Below the pieces are notes generated by a model. That model was not told where the DNA came from, did not search any database, and worked only from the letters and a program-made list of their open reading frames with translations. This document shows positions 50,789-61,134 of a DNA stretch of 64,000 nucleotides, piece after piece. The DNA comes from Lentzea cavernae (GTDB lineage: Bacteria > Actinomycetota > Actinomycetes > Mycobacteriales > Pseudonocardiaceae): contig NZ_BNAR01000005.1 in assembly GCF_014653695.1 (NCBI RefSeq), positions 620,001 to 684,000 of the forward strand. Reading direction: 5' to 3'. The first letter of the stretch is position 1, and the number at the start of each line of letters is the position of its first letter. Both the position numbers and the translations under genes were made by a program.

Positions 50789-52126
50789 TTATGCGTTCGC
50801 CGCGGCGAGGACGACGCGGGCGAACTCGTCCGGCGTGTCCGCGGCCACGACGTGGTCGTCGCGCATCGGCGCGATCAGCTCGTCGCTGTAGTAGCCGGAG
50901 ACGTGCACGACGACGTCCGTGCCGGGTGCGATGAGGCCGCGTTCCCGCGCCACCAGTACCCCGGTCAGCGCCTTCACGAGCGACCACTCGCGGATCAGCC
51001 CGGGTTCGGCGACCTCGATGCCCGCGCGGGCGGCCAGCGCGCGCACGCGGTCGAACCGGTCGAGGCACTCGCGTTTGGACACGACGACACCTCCGCCACC
51101 GTGCCGCTCGACGATCGCGTTGATCTCCGTGCTCGTCACCGGCGCCTTCGTGTAGAAGGTCGAGTCGATGACCTCCTCGGGATCGGCGGTCACCAGCGGG
51201 AACTCCGGAGCGGCGTCCTGGCGCCACAGACCGCTCGCCGCGTCGAACTCGTAGTCGGGCACCTTCGTGTTCAGCAACGACGTCACCATGTCCGCCGTCG
51301 CCAGCTGCTGCACCAGGAAGAAGCCGGGGTGGCGCGCCACGGGCGTGCCGCGCTCGGCGAGGCGCCGCAGACCGAGTCCGTAGCCCAGCAACCCGAACGC
51401 GCTCGACACCGCGTGGGCGTGCGTCCTCGGCGGGGAGTCGCCGGTGATCGGCAGCAACTCGGCCTCGGCGAACGCGCGCACCGCGTCGGCGATGCGGTAG
51501 TTGTCCAGGTCGAGGGTGTACCAGACGCGGAAACCCGTGGTGTCGAGCACTTCCTGCTCGAGCCGGGCGACGACCTCACCGCTGATCAGCTTCACGTCGG
51601 CCGGCCGGTCGACGTGCGCGAGCACCAGCGGGTTCGCCGTGCGCAGCGTGGCGTCGGCGGTCAGCGGACTCCCGCGCAGCTTGGAGCGCGACGCCCTGGG
51701 CGCGAGCATCACGATGCGCAGCTGGTCCGGCGTGACGATGCCGGTGGCGTACGCGCGTGCCACCGCGTCCCGCAACGCGGTGCCCTTGTTGCCCGAGGTC
51801 GGCGTGATCAGCAGGACCCGTTCGCCGGTCCGCCGGATGTGGCTCACCGCGCGGGAGATCATCAGCAGGGACGCCACGGTCTTCGTGGTGCGCACGGCGG
51901 GGTTGCGAATGAGGTCCAGCAGGTAGGTGTGGTCGTCGACCTCGGTAAGGCCGATGTCGGTGACGTCGGTGAACGCGTCGAACCGCTCGACGGGCACGAG
52001 CGGGATCACCGGCTGGTCCGCGCGCCCGGCGGCGACCGCGCGGGCGGTCGCCTGGATCTCCTCGAAGTACCTGGACAACGCGTTGGGCACGACGCCCGAG
52101 ACGATGGTCTTGCCCGCTGCGGACAT
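50789..52126 (-). CDS. Fold-type-II PLP enzyme, threonine-synthase-like, of the NRPS cluster
   Basis: About 445 residues. A TTKTVAS segment with Lys82 resembles the PLP lysine region of threonine-synthase-like enzymes, and [15 protein letters not shown] near residues 108-122 is the phosphate-binding loop of fold type [12 protein letters not shown] motif near 325 and a long C-terminal domain match no enzyme I recognise. It could make an unusual amino acid by beta- or gamma-replacement. ATG 52126 follows AGGAG; ATG 52147 in frame is the alternative. The gene follows the adenylation-thiolation gene closely and precedes panD. The reaction cannot be read from the sequence. Confidence 0.7.
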   Translation of the reverse strand: MSAAGKTIVSGVVPNALSRYFEEIQATARAVAAGRADQPVIPLVPVERFDAFTDVTDIGLTEVDDHTYLLDLIRNPAVRTTKTVASLLMISRAVSHIRRTGERVLLITPTSGNKGTALRDAVARAYATGIVTPDQLRIVMLAPRASRSKLRGSPLTADATLRTANPLVLAHVDRPADVKLISGEVVARLEQEVLDTTGFRVWYTLDLDNYRIADAVRAFAEAELLPITGDSPPRTHAHAVSSAFGLLGYGLGLRRLAERGTPVARHPGFFLVQQLATADMVTSLLNTKVPDYEFDAASGLWRQDAAPEFPLVTADPEEVIDSTFYTKAPVTSTEINAIVERHGGGGVVVSKRECLDRFDRVRALAARAGIEVAEPGLIREWSLVKALTGVLVARERGLIAPGTDVVVHVSGYYSDELIAPMRDDHVVAADTPDEFARVVLAAANA

Positions 52127-52157
52127 GCTGGAATCCACTCCTCGCATTGGTCTTGGC

Positions 52158-53951
52158 CTACCTGGACAGCTCGCCGATGACGAGCTCCTCCACCGCGCGA
52201 GCGAGCCGCCCGACCGTGGGTGAGTCGAACAGCACGCGCACGGTCACGTCGACGTCGAACGCCTGGCTGACCCGTGACGCGATCCGCATGGCCTGCAACG
52301 AGTTCCCGCCGAGCTCGAGGAAGTCGTCCTCGACACCGACGGCGTCGACACCGAGCGCCTCGGCCCAGATGTCGCGGATCAGCTTCTGCTGCGGGTTGCC
52401 GGGAGCGACGTACGGCGTGGTGAGGTTGCGGTGCTCGGCGCCCGGTGCGGGCAGCGCGGAGCGGTCGACCTTGCCGTTGGTGTTCAACGGCAACGCGTCG
52501 AGCGGAACGAACGAGCTCGGCACCATGTACTCGGGCAACCGCGTGCGGACGAACGCGCGCAGCTCGGCGGCGTGCGGGACCTTCCGGCCCGGCACCGCGA
52601 CGAGGTAGGCGGCGAGCGACCAGGCGTCGTCGGTCGACCGGCGCGGTACCGTCACCGTCTCGCGCACGTCCGGGTGCGCGCCCAGCACCGCGTCCACTTC
52701 GGACGGTTCGACGCGGTGCCCGCGCACCTTGACCTGGTTGTCGGCCCTCCCGAGGAACTCGATCTCGCCGGTGCTGATGACGCGGGTGAGGTCGCCCGTG
52801 CGGTACATGCGCGCGCCGGGCTCCGGTGAGAACGGATCGGGCAGGAACCTTTGCGCCGTCAGAACCGGTCTGCCCACATAGCCTTGCGCGACACCCTTGC
52901 CACCCAGGTAGAGCTCTCCCCGCTCCCCGGTGGCGACGGGCTGCAGCGAGGTGTCGAGCAGATAGGCCGACACACCGGGCAGAGGGCGGCCGAGCGGCGG
53001 CGTCTCCGGCCACTTCACCGGGTCCCCGACCATCGTGCAGGCGGTCGCCTGGTGCGTTTCCGAAGGGCCGCACTGGTTCTCGAGCACCGCGCCGGTGACG
53101 GCGAAGAACCGCCGGATGTCCGCGTTGAGCCGGAGTTGCTCGCCCGCGGACACCACCTCGTTGAGCGTCAACGACTCCGTCAGCTCGGGGTGCGCGACGG
53201 CTGCGGCGGCCAGCTGCCGCAGGAACGCGGGTGACAGGTACAGCCGCTGCACGCCCTGTTCGGCAACCAGGCGGAGCAGCGCGACCGGATCCCGCCGGTG
53301 CTCCTCGGTCACCAGCACCAGCGAACCTCCGCTGAGCAGGGCGCCGAAGATCTCCTGCAACGACACGTCGAAGCCCAGCGAGGTGAACTGCAGCCAGACC
53401 TCGGGCCCGGTGCCCCGGGCCACCGCCCAGTCCGCGACCTTCGCGATCGCCTCGCCGCGCAACGCGATGCCCTTGGGCTCGCCCGTCGAGCCCGAGGTGA
53501 AGAGGACGCACCGCACGTTCCGCTCGTCGAGTTCACGCGCGGGTGGCGTGGCGGGGAACTCGTCGTGCTCGGGCAGTGGTTCGCTCAGCACGAGCCGGGC
53601 GGAGGCGATGTCGCACATGGCCTCGTGGCGTTCCGCGGGGTGGGTGGGGTCCATCGGCAGGAAGGCCGCACCGGTCTTGAGCACCGCGAGCATCGCCACG
53701 AAGGCCGCCGGGGTGCGGTCGAAACACGTCGCCACGACGCTCCGGCTCTCGATTCCCTTCGCGCGCAACGCGTGCGCCAGCCGGTTCGCGCGTTCCTCGA
53801 GCTCGCGGTAGGAGACGTGAACCGGCCCGGCGACGACGGCGACGGCGTCCGGCGTCGCGGCGGCCTGCGCCTCGAAGCGCTCGATGATGTCCACCACCGC
53901 AGCATCAACGCCCCCGGACAGCGGGAGCAACGCCGATTGCACGTAGTCCAC
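52158..53951 (-). CDS. Stand-alone NRPS adenylation-thiolation protein
   Basis: A 597-residue A-T didomain with no condensation domain, so an initiation module. The A3 core is TSGSTGEPKG near residues 152-161, with later GPSETH and YRTGDL motifs. A carrier domain has LGGNSLQ and the phosphopantetheine Ser near 551. The eight variable pocket residues I can align read D-V-Q-Y-V-A-Q-Q-A, near the proline-type family (D-V-Q-x-I-A-H-V-V) but with Gln in place of the His, so the substrate is uncertain. GTG 53951 starts the leftward operon, divergent from the MbtH gene. It should donate to the first condensation domain of the large NRPS in trans. Confidence 0.88.
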   Translation of the reverse strand: MDYVQSALLPLSGGVDAAVVDIIERFEAQAAATPDAVAVVAGPVHVSYRELEERANRLAHALRAKGIESRSVVATCFDRTPAAFVAMLAVLKTGAAFLPMDPTHPAERHEAMCDIASARLVLSEPLPEHDEFPATPPARELDERNVRCVLFTSGSTGEPKGIALRGEAIAKVADWAVARGTGPEVWLQFTSLGFDVSLQEIFGALLSGGSLVLVTEEHRRDPVALLRLVAEQGVQRLYLSPAFLRQLAAAAVAHPELTESLTLNEVVSAGEQLRLNADIRRFFAVTGAVLENQCGPSETHQATACTMVGDPVKWPETPPLGRPLPGVSAYLLDTSLQPVATGERGELYLGGKGVAQGYVGRPVLTAQRFLPDPFSPEPGARMYRTGDLTRVISTGEIEFLGRADNQVKVRGHRVEPSEVDAVLGAHPDVRETVTVPRRSTDDAWSLAAYLVAVPGRKVPHAAELRAFVRTRLPEYMVPSSFVPLDALPLNTNGKVDRSALPAPGAEHRNLTTPYVAPGNPQQKLIRDIWAEALGVDAVGVEDDFLELGGNSLQAMRIASRVSQAFDVDVTVRVLFDSPTVGRLARAVEELVIGELSR

Positions 53952-54038
53952 GCGAAGTCCCGCTGCTTCGTTGCTTGCTCACGAGGCGGCGGACTTCACT
54001 GGCGATCACGAGCGGCGGCACGAGCGAATCGAGGCCAC
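53952..54038. promoter_or_regulatory. Divergent promoter region of the biosynthetic cluster
   Basis: The 87-bp gap separates the leftward A-T operon from the rightward MbtH-NRPS operon and must hold both promoters. GAAGTCC (53954-53960) and GGACTTC (53991-53997) form a 7-bp inverted repeat with a 30-bp spacer. A GAGG ribosome-binding site precedes ATG 54039. No clear -10/-35 pair stands out. Confidence 0.5.
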
Positions 54039-54239
54039 ATGGCGGACGAGTCGGCGGGTTTCTTCAAGGTGGTCGTCAACCACGAGGAACAACACTCGAT
54101 CTGGCCGGCGCACCGCGCCACGCCCGCGGGATGGCACGAGGCAGGCGTGTCGGGCAGCCGGGAGGAGTGCCTCGAGCACATCCGCACCGCCTGGCCGGAC
54201 ATCACCCCGCTGAGCGTGCGCACCGCGCGGAACGCCTGA
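54039..54239 (+). CDS. MbtH-like protein
   Basis: A 66-residue MbtH protein that supports folding and activity of adenylation domains. The family signature is present: FFKVVVNHEEQHSIWPAHRATPAGW by pattern, including the conserved Trp, then a late W-P-D-I-T-P-L segment. It is divergent from the A-T gene and 15 bp upstream of the NRPS gene, a typical place. Confidence 0.95.
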   Translation: MADESAGFFKVVVNHEEQHSIWPAHRATPAGWHEAGVSGSREECLEHIRTAWPDITPLSVRTARNA

Positions 54240-54254
54240 GCCTCCGGAGACCCG

Positions 54255-57200
54255 ATGACCGACCGGCTTTCCACCGACATGGCCGACCTGCTGGCGCAGA
54301 GGATGCGAGGGGGCGGTGCCTCCGCGATCCCCCGGTGCACGGCCGAGCGGCCGCCGCTGTCGTTCGCCCAGCAGCGCCTGTGGTTCCTCGACCAGCTCCA
54401 CCCCGGCTCGATCGCCTACACCACCTCGGACACGGTGTACCGGATCCGCGGCGAGCTGGACGTCCCGGCCCTGCGGCGGGCGCTGCACGCGGTGGTCCGG
54501 CGGCATTCACCGCTGCGGTCGCGGTACGCGGTGCACGAGGGCGAGCCGTACGTGGTCGTCGACGAACCCGGCTCGGTCGGCCTGCACGTCACCGGCGTCG
54601 AAGGCGCTCTCGGCGAGCACATCGCCTCGCTGTGCGCCGAACCCTTCGACCTGAGCGCCGGTCCGCTCACCCGCGCCACCCTCCTCAGGGTCGCGGAGGA
54701 CGACCACGTGCTCGTCGTGGTGGTGCACCACAGCGTGTTCGACAGCTGGTCGATGGACGTCTTCGAACGTGATCTCGCCGCCGCGCACACCGGTGCCGAA
54801 CTCCCGCCGCTGGCGGTCGAGTACCCGGACTACGCGGCGTGGCAACAACAACGACTCACCCCGGCGGCGGTGGAACGGCATCTGGCGCACTGGCGGGCCG
54901 AGCTGGACGAGGCCCCGACCACGTCGGCGTTGCCGACCGACCACCCGCGCCCCGCGACGCCGTCCTACCGCGGTGGCATCACCCGGTTCACGGTGCCGGA
55001 GACCACGGCCGACCGGCTCCGCGCGATCTCACGCGCACACGGCGCGACGTTGTTCATGACGACGCTCACCGCGTTCCAGGTCCTCATGTCACGCCACATC
55101 GGCTCCACCGACGTCCTCACCGGATGCCCCGCGGCCGGTCGCACGCGACAGGAACTGGAGCAGGTGGTGGGGTTCTTCGTGAACACCCTGCCGATCCGCA
55201 CTCGGCTCGCGGGCACGTTCTCCCAGGCGCTGCACCAGGTGCGCGAGACCGTGCTCGGCGCTTTCGCCCACCAGGACCTGCCGTTCCAGCACATCGTCGA
55301 GGACCTCGGCGCCACAGGTGACGTCAGCCGCAACCCGCTGGTGCAGACGTGGTTCGACGTGGCGGCGCCGCAGCAGCCGTTCCAGATCGGTGCCGCCCAC
55401 GTCGAACGGCTCCGCCCTGCCGAGACCCCGACGAACTTCGACCTGCTGATCCGCCTGGAGGACAACGGATCCGGTCCGCTGCGCGGCGAGCTGGTGCACG
55501 CGATCGACCTGTTCGACGTCACCACGGCCGAGAGTTTCGCCGAGCAGTACGCCCATCTCCTGGCAGCGGTGGCGCACGACCCCGACCGGCTCGTGACCGA
55601 CCTGCCGATCGCCGACCCCGCGGCCGTCACCGCGCGGCTCGACGCGTGGCACGCGGACCGCGACCGCGAGTGGCCGCGGGAGACCACGGCGCAGGCGTTC
55701 GAACGGCAGGTCCGCGCCACACCGGACGCGGTGGCACTCGTGCACGGTGCCGAGCGGCTCACCTACGCGTCCCTCAACGCACGGGCCAACCAGCTCGCCC
55801 ACGACCTCATCGCGGACGGCGTGCGCCCCGACGAGGTGGTCGCGTTGAGGCTCCCCCGCGGCACCGGCTTCATGATCGCGTTGCTGGCGGTGCTCAAGGC
55901 GGGCGCGGGGTACCTGCCGCTCGACCCCGCCCACCCCGAGGACAGGATCTCCTTCCAGCTGGCCGACGCGGGCGCCCGCCACGTGATCACCGACGTCACC
56001 GGCACCGGCGGGACGGACGACCCGGTGACGGCGGCGACCGAGGACGGGCTCTGCTACGTCATCCACACCTCCGGCTCCACCGGGCGGCCCAAGGGCGTCG
56101 CGATGGCGCACCGGCCCCTGCTCAACGTGATCCGCTGGCAGATCGAGCGCACCACCTCCACCGGCCCGACCCTGCAGTTCTCCGCGCTGAACTTCGACGC
56201 GGCGTTCCAGGAGATCTTCACGACGTTCCTCACCGGCGGCACTCTCGTGCTGATCGACGAGGACGAGCGGCGCGACCCGCACCGGGTGCTCGCCGCGATC
56301 CGGGAGCACGGGGTGCGCCGGCTCTTCTGCCCGCCGATGGTCCTGCAGCAGCTGGCTTCCTGCGGCGGCGAACCTCCGGAGCTGGACGAGGTCATCACCG
56401 CCGGTGAGCGGCTGCACCTCGGCGACGACGTCCGCGGCTTCCTCGCCCGCATCCCCGGCGTAGTGCTGGAGAACCAGTGCGGCCCCACGGAGAGCCACTG
56501 CGTCGTGGCGCACCTGATGACCGGCGACCCCGCCCGGTGGCCGGTGCGGCCGCCGATCGGCAGCCCGCTGACGAACACCCGGCTCCACGTCCTCGACGAG
56601 CAGCTGCGGCACGTCCCCGCCGGCGTGCCGGGCGAGCTGTACGTCGGCAGGGACGCGCTCGCGCGCGGGTACGTGGGCCGGCCCGCCCTGACCGCCGAGC
56701 GGTTCCTGCCGGACCCGTTCTCCGCCGAGCCCGGCCGGCGCATGTACCGCACCGGCGACGTGGTGCGGTGGCGGCACGACGGGACGGTCGAGTTCCTCGG
56801 CCGCGCCGACGACCAGGTCAAGATCCGCGGCTACCGGGTGGAACCGGGCGAGGTCGAGGCGCGGCTGCGGGAGCTCGCCTGCGTGGGTGAGGCCGCGGTC
56901 CTGCCGGTCGAGGTGGTGCCGGGTGACCGCAGGCTGGTCGGGTATGTGACGGCCACGCTCGACGGTGCCGGGGTGCGGGCCGCTCTCGCCGGGGTGCTGC
57001 CGGACTTCATGGTGCCCGCGCACGTCGTCGTGGTGCCCGCGCTCCCGCTCACCACGACGGGCAAGGTCGACCGGCAGGCGTTGCGGCGCTTCGAGGTGCC
57101 GGCACCGGAGACCACGTCCCGTGCGCCGCGGGGACCGGTGGAGGAGGTGCTGGCGGCCGAGTTCTCGTCGGTGCTGGGGGTGCCGCACGTCGGCGCGGAG

Positions 57201-60200
57201 GACAGCTTCTTCCTCCTGGGCGGGCACTCCCTGCTGGCCACACGGCTGATCGCGCGCATCCGTTCGGCGCTGGCGGTCGAGATCGGCATCAGGGACCTGT
57301 TCGCGGATCCGACCGTCGCCGGGCTGGCCACCGCGATCGAGGGTGCTCGCGCGGCGAGGCCCGCGCTGACCGCCGCGCACCGGCCGGACGTGCTGCCGCT
57401 GTCCGCCGCGCAACGCCGCATCTGGTTCCTCGACCAGGCCGGTCAGGGCGCGGACTACAACAGCCCCGTGGCGTTTCGGCTGCGCGGTGAGCTGGACGTG
57501 GCGGCGTTGCGCGCCGCGATCGCCGACGTCGTGATGAGGCACGAGTCGCTGCGCACGGTCTACCCGGCGTCCGGGGGTGAGCCGCACCAGCGCGTGCTGC
57601 CGTCGTGGACACCGGAGATCACCGAGCTCGACCCCGGGTTCGGCACCCGGCCGTTCGACCTCACCGCCGAGCCGCCGGTGCGCGTCGCCCTGAGCGGGAC
57701 GGGTCCCGGTGACCACGTGCTCGCCCTCGTGATCCACCACATCGCCACCGATGGTGCGTCGTGGGACGTGGTGCTGCGCGACCTCTCCACCGCCTACGCG
57801 GCACGGATCGACGGTCGCGCACCGGATTTCGCCCCGTTGCCCGTGCACTACGCCGACTACACGCTGTGGCACCGGGAACTGCTCGGCGACGAGGACGACC
57901 CCCGCAGCCTGGCCGCGCGCCAGCTCGCGTTCTGGCGCGACCGGCTCGCGGGCGCTCCGGTCGAGCTGCCCCTGCCGCGGGACCGGCCGCGTCCGGCGGT
58001 GGCGAGCAACGCGGGCGGCACCGTGCCCGTGGTGTTCGACGGCGCCCTGCGCACACTCGCGGCGGCACACGGCTGCACGGTGTTCATGGTGCTGCACACG
58101 GCTTTCGCAGCACTGCTCACCCGGCTCGGAGCGGGCACCGACCTCCCCGTCGGCACTCCGGTGGCGGGACGCACCGACGAGGCGCTCGACGACGTCACGG
58201 GCTTCTTCGTCAACGCGCTGGTGCTGCGCACCGACACCTCCGGCGACCCGACCTTCGCCGAGCTGCTGGCGCGGGTCAGGGACACGGCGCTGGCCGCCTA
58301 CGAACACCAGGACGTGTCGTTCGACCGCGTCGTCGAGTCGGTCAACCCCGAACGCTCGCTGGCGCGGCACCCGTTGTTCCAGGTGCTGCTGCAGGTCGAC
58401 GGCAGCGGCTCCCGGCTCGCGCTGCCCGGCGTGGAAGTCGCCGAGGAGGCCGTGGAGTTCGCCGTGTCCAAGTTCGACCTGCGGCTCGCGGTCACCGACG
58501 ACCGGAGCGGGGATCTGCACGGCGTGCTCGAGTACGCGACGGACCTCTTCGACCACGGCACGGCGGCGGCGTTCGCACGACGTCTGGGACTCGTGCTGGC
58601 GCACTTCGCCGCCGAACCCGGCAGCCGGATCAGCTCGCCCGACCTGCTCGACGCGGACGAACGCCGGCGGATCCTCACCGAGTGGAACGACACGACGGTC
58701 GCGCCGCCGTCCGAGACGGTCTCGCAGCTCGTGGAAACGCAGGCGCCGCAGGGCATCGCGGTCGTGGCGGGTGACGAGTCGATCACCTACCGGGAGTTGA
58801 ACGAACGGGCGAACCGGCTCGCGAGGCACCTGCTCGACCTCGGTGCCGGACCGGACCGGCTGGTGGCGATCGCGCTGCCCCGCACGCCGGACCTGGTGGT
58901 GGCGCTGCTGGCGGTCTGGAGGGCCGGGGCGGGGTACGTGCCGCTCGACCTGGGCCAGTCCGCGCCACGGCTCGCGACCGTGCTCGGCGACGCGGCCCCG
59001 GTGCTCACGCTGACCACCGCGGAGTTGCTGCCGCGGCTGCCCGGCTGCCCGGTCGTGGTGCTGGACGCTCCGCAGACCGCGCAAGCCGTTGCCGCACAGG
59101 ACGACGCGCCTCTTGCGCCACCCGCACCGGCGCACACCGCGTACGTGATCCACACGTCGGGCTCGACAGGTGCGCCGAAGGGCGTGGTGATCGAGCACCG
59201 TTCGCTCGCGCTCTACCTCGCGTGGGCGCGGCACGCGTACCCGGCGATGGCGGGCCGGGCGCTGGTGCACTCCCCCATCGTGTTCGACCTGACCGTGACC
59301 GGTGTCTGGGGCCCGCTCACCTGTGGCGGCGAGGTCCACCTGGTGACGCTGGACGACACCGCGCCCGAGCCCGTCGACCAGCCGACGTTCGTCAAGGCGA
59401 CGCCGTCGCACCTCGCGTTGTTCGGGGTGCTGCCGGAGAAGTGCGCGCCGACCGGGCAACTCGTGCTGGGCGGCGAACTGCTGCTCGGGGCCGCGCTCGA
59501 CGAGTGGCGCTCGCGGCACCCCGGGGTCACCGTGATGAACGAGTACGGGCCCACCGAGACCACGGTCGGCTGCGCCGAGTTCCGCATCGCTCCGGGCGAT
59601 CCGGTACCGGCGGGCGGCGTCACGATCGGCCACCCGATCTGGAACACCCGGTGGTACGTGCTGGACGAGGCGCTGAACCCGGTGCCCGCGGGCGTGGTCG
59701 GCGAACTGCACATCGGCGGCGGGCTGCTGGCCCGCGGCTACCTCTGCAGGCCGGACCTGACCGCGAACCGGTTTCTGCCCGACCCGTTCGGCGAGCCCGG
59801 CGAGCGGATGTACCGGACGGGCGACATGGTGCGGTGGCGGTCCGACGGGCAGGCGGAGTTCGTCGGCAGGTCCGACGACCAGGTGAAGGTGCGCGGGTTC
59901 CGGGTCGAACTGGGCGAGGTCGAGGCCGCGCTCCGCGCACGGCCCGGTGTCGCCGCGGCCGCGGCGGTCGCGCTGGACAACAGGATCGTCGCCTACGTCG
60001 TGCTGACCGGAAAACCCGGCGACCTCACCGACCTGCCGCTGCCGGAGTACATGCGGCCGTCGGTCGTGGTCGAGCTCGATCGGTTGCCGTACACCAAGAA
60101 CGGCAAGCTCGACCGCTCGGCGCTGCCGGCGCCGGTCGTGACGAGCGCGGGACGCGAACCCAGGACCGCGCGCGAAGCGGTGCTGTGCGACCTGTTCGCG

Positions 60201-61127
60201 GAGGTGCTCGGGCTGCCGAGGGTCCGGGCGACCGAGAACTTCTTCGAACTGGGCGGGCATTCGCTGCTGGCGGCGCGGTTCGTCGCGCGAGCGAGGACGC
60301 ACGGACTGGACCTCGGCGTGCAGGACCTGTTCGCGGCGCCCACGGCGGAGGACCTCGCGACGAGGCCGGACTCCGGTGAGCAGAGCGATCTGCTGCCACT
60401 GCGGTCCGGCACGCGCACACCGCTGTTCTGCGTGCATCCGGGCGCGGGCATCGGCTGGGTCTACACGTCGCTGCTCGACCACCTCGACCGCGACCAGCCG
60501 GTGCACGCGCTGCAGGCGCGCGGTGTCCGCGATCCGCACGCGGTGCCGGGCAGCGTGGCGGAGATGGCCGCGGACTACGTGGAGCAGATCCGCGCGGTCC
60601 AGCCGCACGGGCCGTACCAGCTGCTCGGCTGGTCGTTCGGCGCACTCGTCGCACACGCCATGGCCGTGCGGTTGCAGGAACTCGGTGAACCGGTCGAACT
60701 GCTCGCACTGCTGGACGGCTATCCGGCCGATGACGACACCCCTCCTCTCGCGGACACCGACGCGCTGGCCGAGTTGCTCGACTCGCTCGGCCATGACGTC
60801 ACGACCGCGCCGGGCATCGAGGACTTCGTGCGCATCGCGAACAGCGCCGGCCCGCTCGCCGGTTTCGACGACGAGATGATCACCGCGCTCGGGCGGGTGT
60901 TCGTCGCCCACGCGGGCCTCGGCCGCACCCACCGCCCGTCGGTCCTCCGCGGTGACGCCGTCCTGTTCACCGCGACTCCGGGTGACGCGACGCCCCAGTC
61001 GTGGCGGCCCCACCTCACCGGCGTGATCGAGCACCACGAGATCCCGTGCAGACACGGCGAGATGGTGCACGCCGAACCAGCGCGGCTGATCGCCGCCGTG
61101 CTGAACGACAAGCTCAACCGGGGGTAA
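54255..61127 (+). CDS. Two-module NRPS, C-A-T-C-A-T-TE
   Basis: A 2290-residue synthetase. C1 (residues ~25-450) has HHSVFDS at 158-164, with Ser where the consensus HHxxxDG has Gly. A1 (~480-960) has SGSTG at 606 and pocket residues D-A-Q-F-I-A-Q-C-V, again a divergent proline-like set. T1 Ser is 992. C2 (~1075-1490) has an ordinary HHIATDG at 1161. A2 (~1500-1980) has SGSTG at 1635 and the pocket D-L-T-K-V-G-E-V-G, the known asparagine code. T2 Ser is 2003. The thioesterase (~2070-2290) has GWSFG with Ser2127. There is no epimerisation domain. With the stand-alone A-T protein it predicts a tripeptide X1-X2-Asn, released as acid or cyclised by the TE. GGAGA precedes ATG 54255. Confidence 0.95.
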   Translation: MTDRLSTDMADLLAQRMRGGGASAIPRCTAERPPLSFAQQRLWFLDQLHPGSIAYTTSDTVYRIRGELDVPALRRALHAVVRRHSPLRSRYAVHEGEPYVVVDEPGSVGLHVTGVEGALGEHIASLCAEPFDLSAGPLTRATLLRVAEDDHVLVVVVHHSVFDSWSMDVFERDLAAAHTGAELPPLAVEYPDYAAWQQQRLTPAAVERHLAHWRAELDEAPTTSALPTDHPRPATPSYRGGITRFTVPETTADRLRAISRAHGATLFMTTLTAFQVLMSRHIGSTDVLTGCPAAGRTRQELEQVVGFFVNTLPIRTRLAGTFSQALHQVRETVLGAFAHQDLPFQHIVEDLGATGDVSRNPLVQTWFDVAAPQQPFQIGAAHVERLRPAETPTNFDLLIRLEDNGSGPLRGELVHAIDLFDVTTAESFAEQYAHLLAAVAHDPDRLVTDLPIADPAAVTARLDAWHADRDREWPRETTAQAFERQVRATPDAVALVHGAERLTYASLNARANQLAHDLIADGVRPDEVVALRLPRGTGFMIALLAVLKAGAGYLPLDPAHPEDRISFQLADAGARHVITDVTGTGGTDDPVTAATEDGLCYVIHTSGSTGRPKGVAMAHRPLLNVIRWQIERTTSTGPTLQFSALNFDAAFQEIFTTFLTGGTLVLIDEDERRDPHRVLAAIREHGVRRLFCPPMVLQQLASCGGEPPELDEVITAGERLHLGDDVRGFLARIPGVVLENQCGPTESHCVVAHLMTGDPARWPVRPPIGSPLTNTRLHVLDEQLRHVPAGVPGELYVGRDALARGYVGRPALTAERFLPDPFSAEPGRRMYRTGDVVRWRHDGTVEFLGRADDQVKIRGYRVEPGEVEARLRELACVGEAAVLPVEVVPGDRRLVGYVTATLDGAGVRAALAGVLPDFMVPAHVVVVPALPLTTTGKVDRQALRRFEVPAPETTSRAPRGPVEEVLAAEFSSVLGVPHVGAEDSFFLLGGHSLLATRLIARIRSALAVEIGIRDLFADPTVAGLATAIEGARAARPALTAAHRPDVLPLSAAQRRIWFLDQAGQGADYNSPVAFRLRGELDVAALRAAIADVVMRHESLRTVYPASGGEPHQRVLPSWTPEITELDPGFGTRPFDLTAEPPVRVALSGTGPGDHVLALVIHHIATDGASWDVVLRDLSTAYAARIDGRAPDFAPLPVHYADYTLWHRELLGDEDDPRSLAARQLAFWRDRLAGAPVELPLPRDRPRPAVASNAGGTVPVVFDGALRTLAAAHGCTVFMVLHTAFAALLTRLGAGTDLPVGTPVAGRTDEALDDVTGFFVNALVLRTDTSGDPTFAELLARVRDTALAAYEHQDVSFDRVVESVNPERSLARHPLFQVLLQVDGSGSRLALPGVEVAEEAVEFAVSKFDLRLAVTDDRSGDLHGVLEYATDLFDHGTAAAFARRLGLVLAHFAAEPGSRISSPDLLDADERRRILTEWNDTTVAPPSETVSQLVETQAPQGIAVVAGDESITYRELNERANRLARHLLDLGAGPDRLVAIALPRTPDLVVALLAVWRAGAGYVPLDLGQSAPRLATVLGDAAPVLTLTTAELLPRLPGCPVVVLDAPQTAQAVAAQDDAPLAPPAPAHTAYVIHTSGSTGAPKGVVIEHRSLALYLAWARHAYPAMAGRALVHSPIVFDLTVTGVWGPLTCGGEVHLVTLDDTAPEPVDQPTFVKATPSHLALFGVLPEKCAPTGQLVLGGELLLGAALDEWRSRHPGVTVMNEYGPTETTVGCAEFRIAPGDPVPAGGVTIGHPIWNTRWYVLDEALNPVPAGVVGELHIGGGLLARGYLCRPDLTANRFLPDPFGEPGERMYRTGDMVRWRSDGQAEFVGRSDDQVKVRGFRVELGEVEAALRARPGVAAAAAVALDNRIVAYVVLTGKPGDLTDLPLPEYMRPSVVVELDRLPYTKNGKLDRSALPAPVVTSAGREPRTAREAVLCDLFAEVLGLPRVRATENFFELGGHSLLAARFVARARTHGLDLGVQDLFAAPTAEDLATRPDSGEQSDLLPLRSGTRTPLFCVHPGAGIGWVYTSLLDHLDRDQPVHALQARGVRDPHAVPGSVAEMAADYVEQIRAVQPHGPYQLLGWSFGALVAHAMAVRLQELGEPVELLALLDGYPADDDTPPLADTDALAELLDSLGHDVTTAPGIEDFVRIANSAGPLAGFDDEMITALGRVFVAHAGLGRTHRPSVLRGDAVLFTATPGDATPQSWRPHLTGVIEHHEIPCRHGEMVHAEPARLIAAVLNDKLNRG

Positions 61128-61134
61128 GACAACC

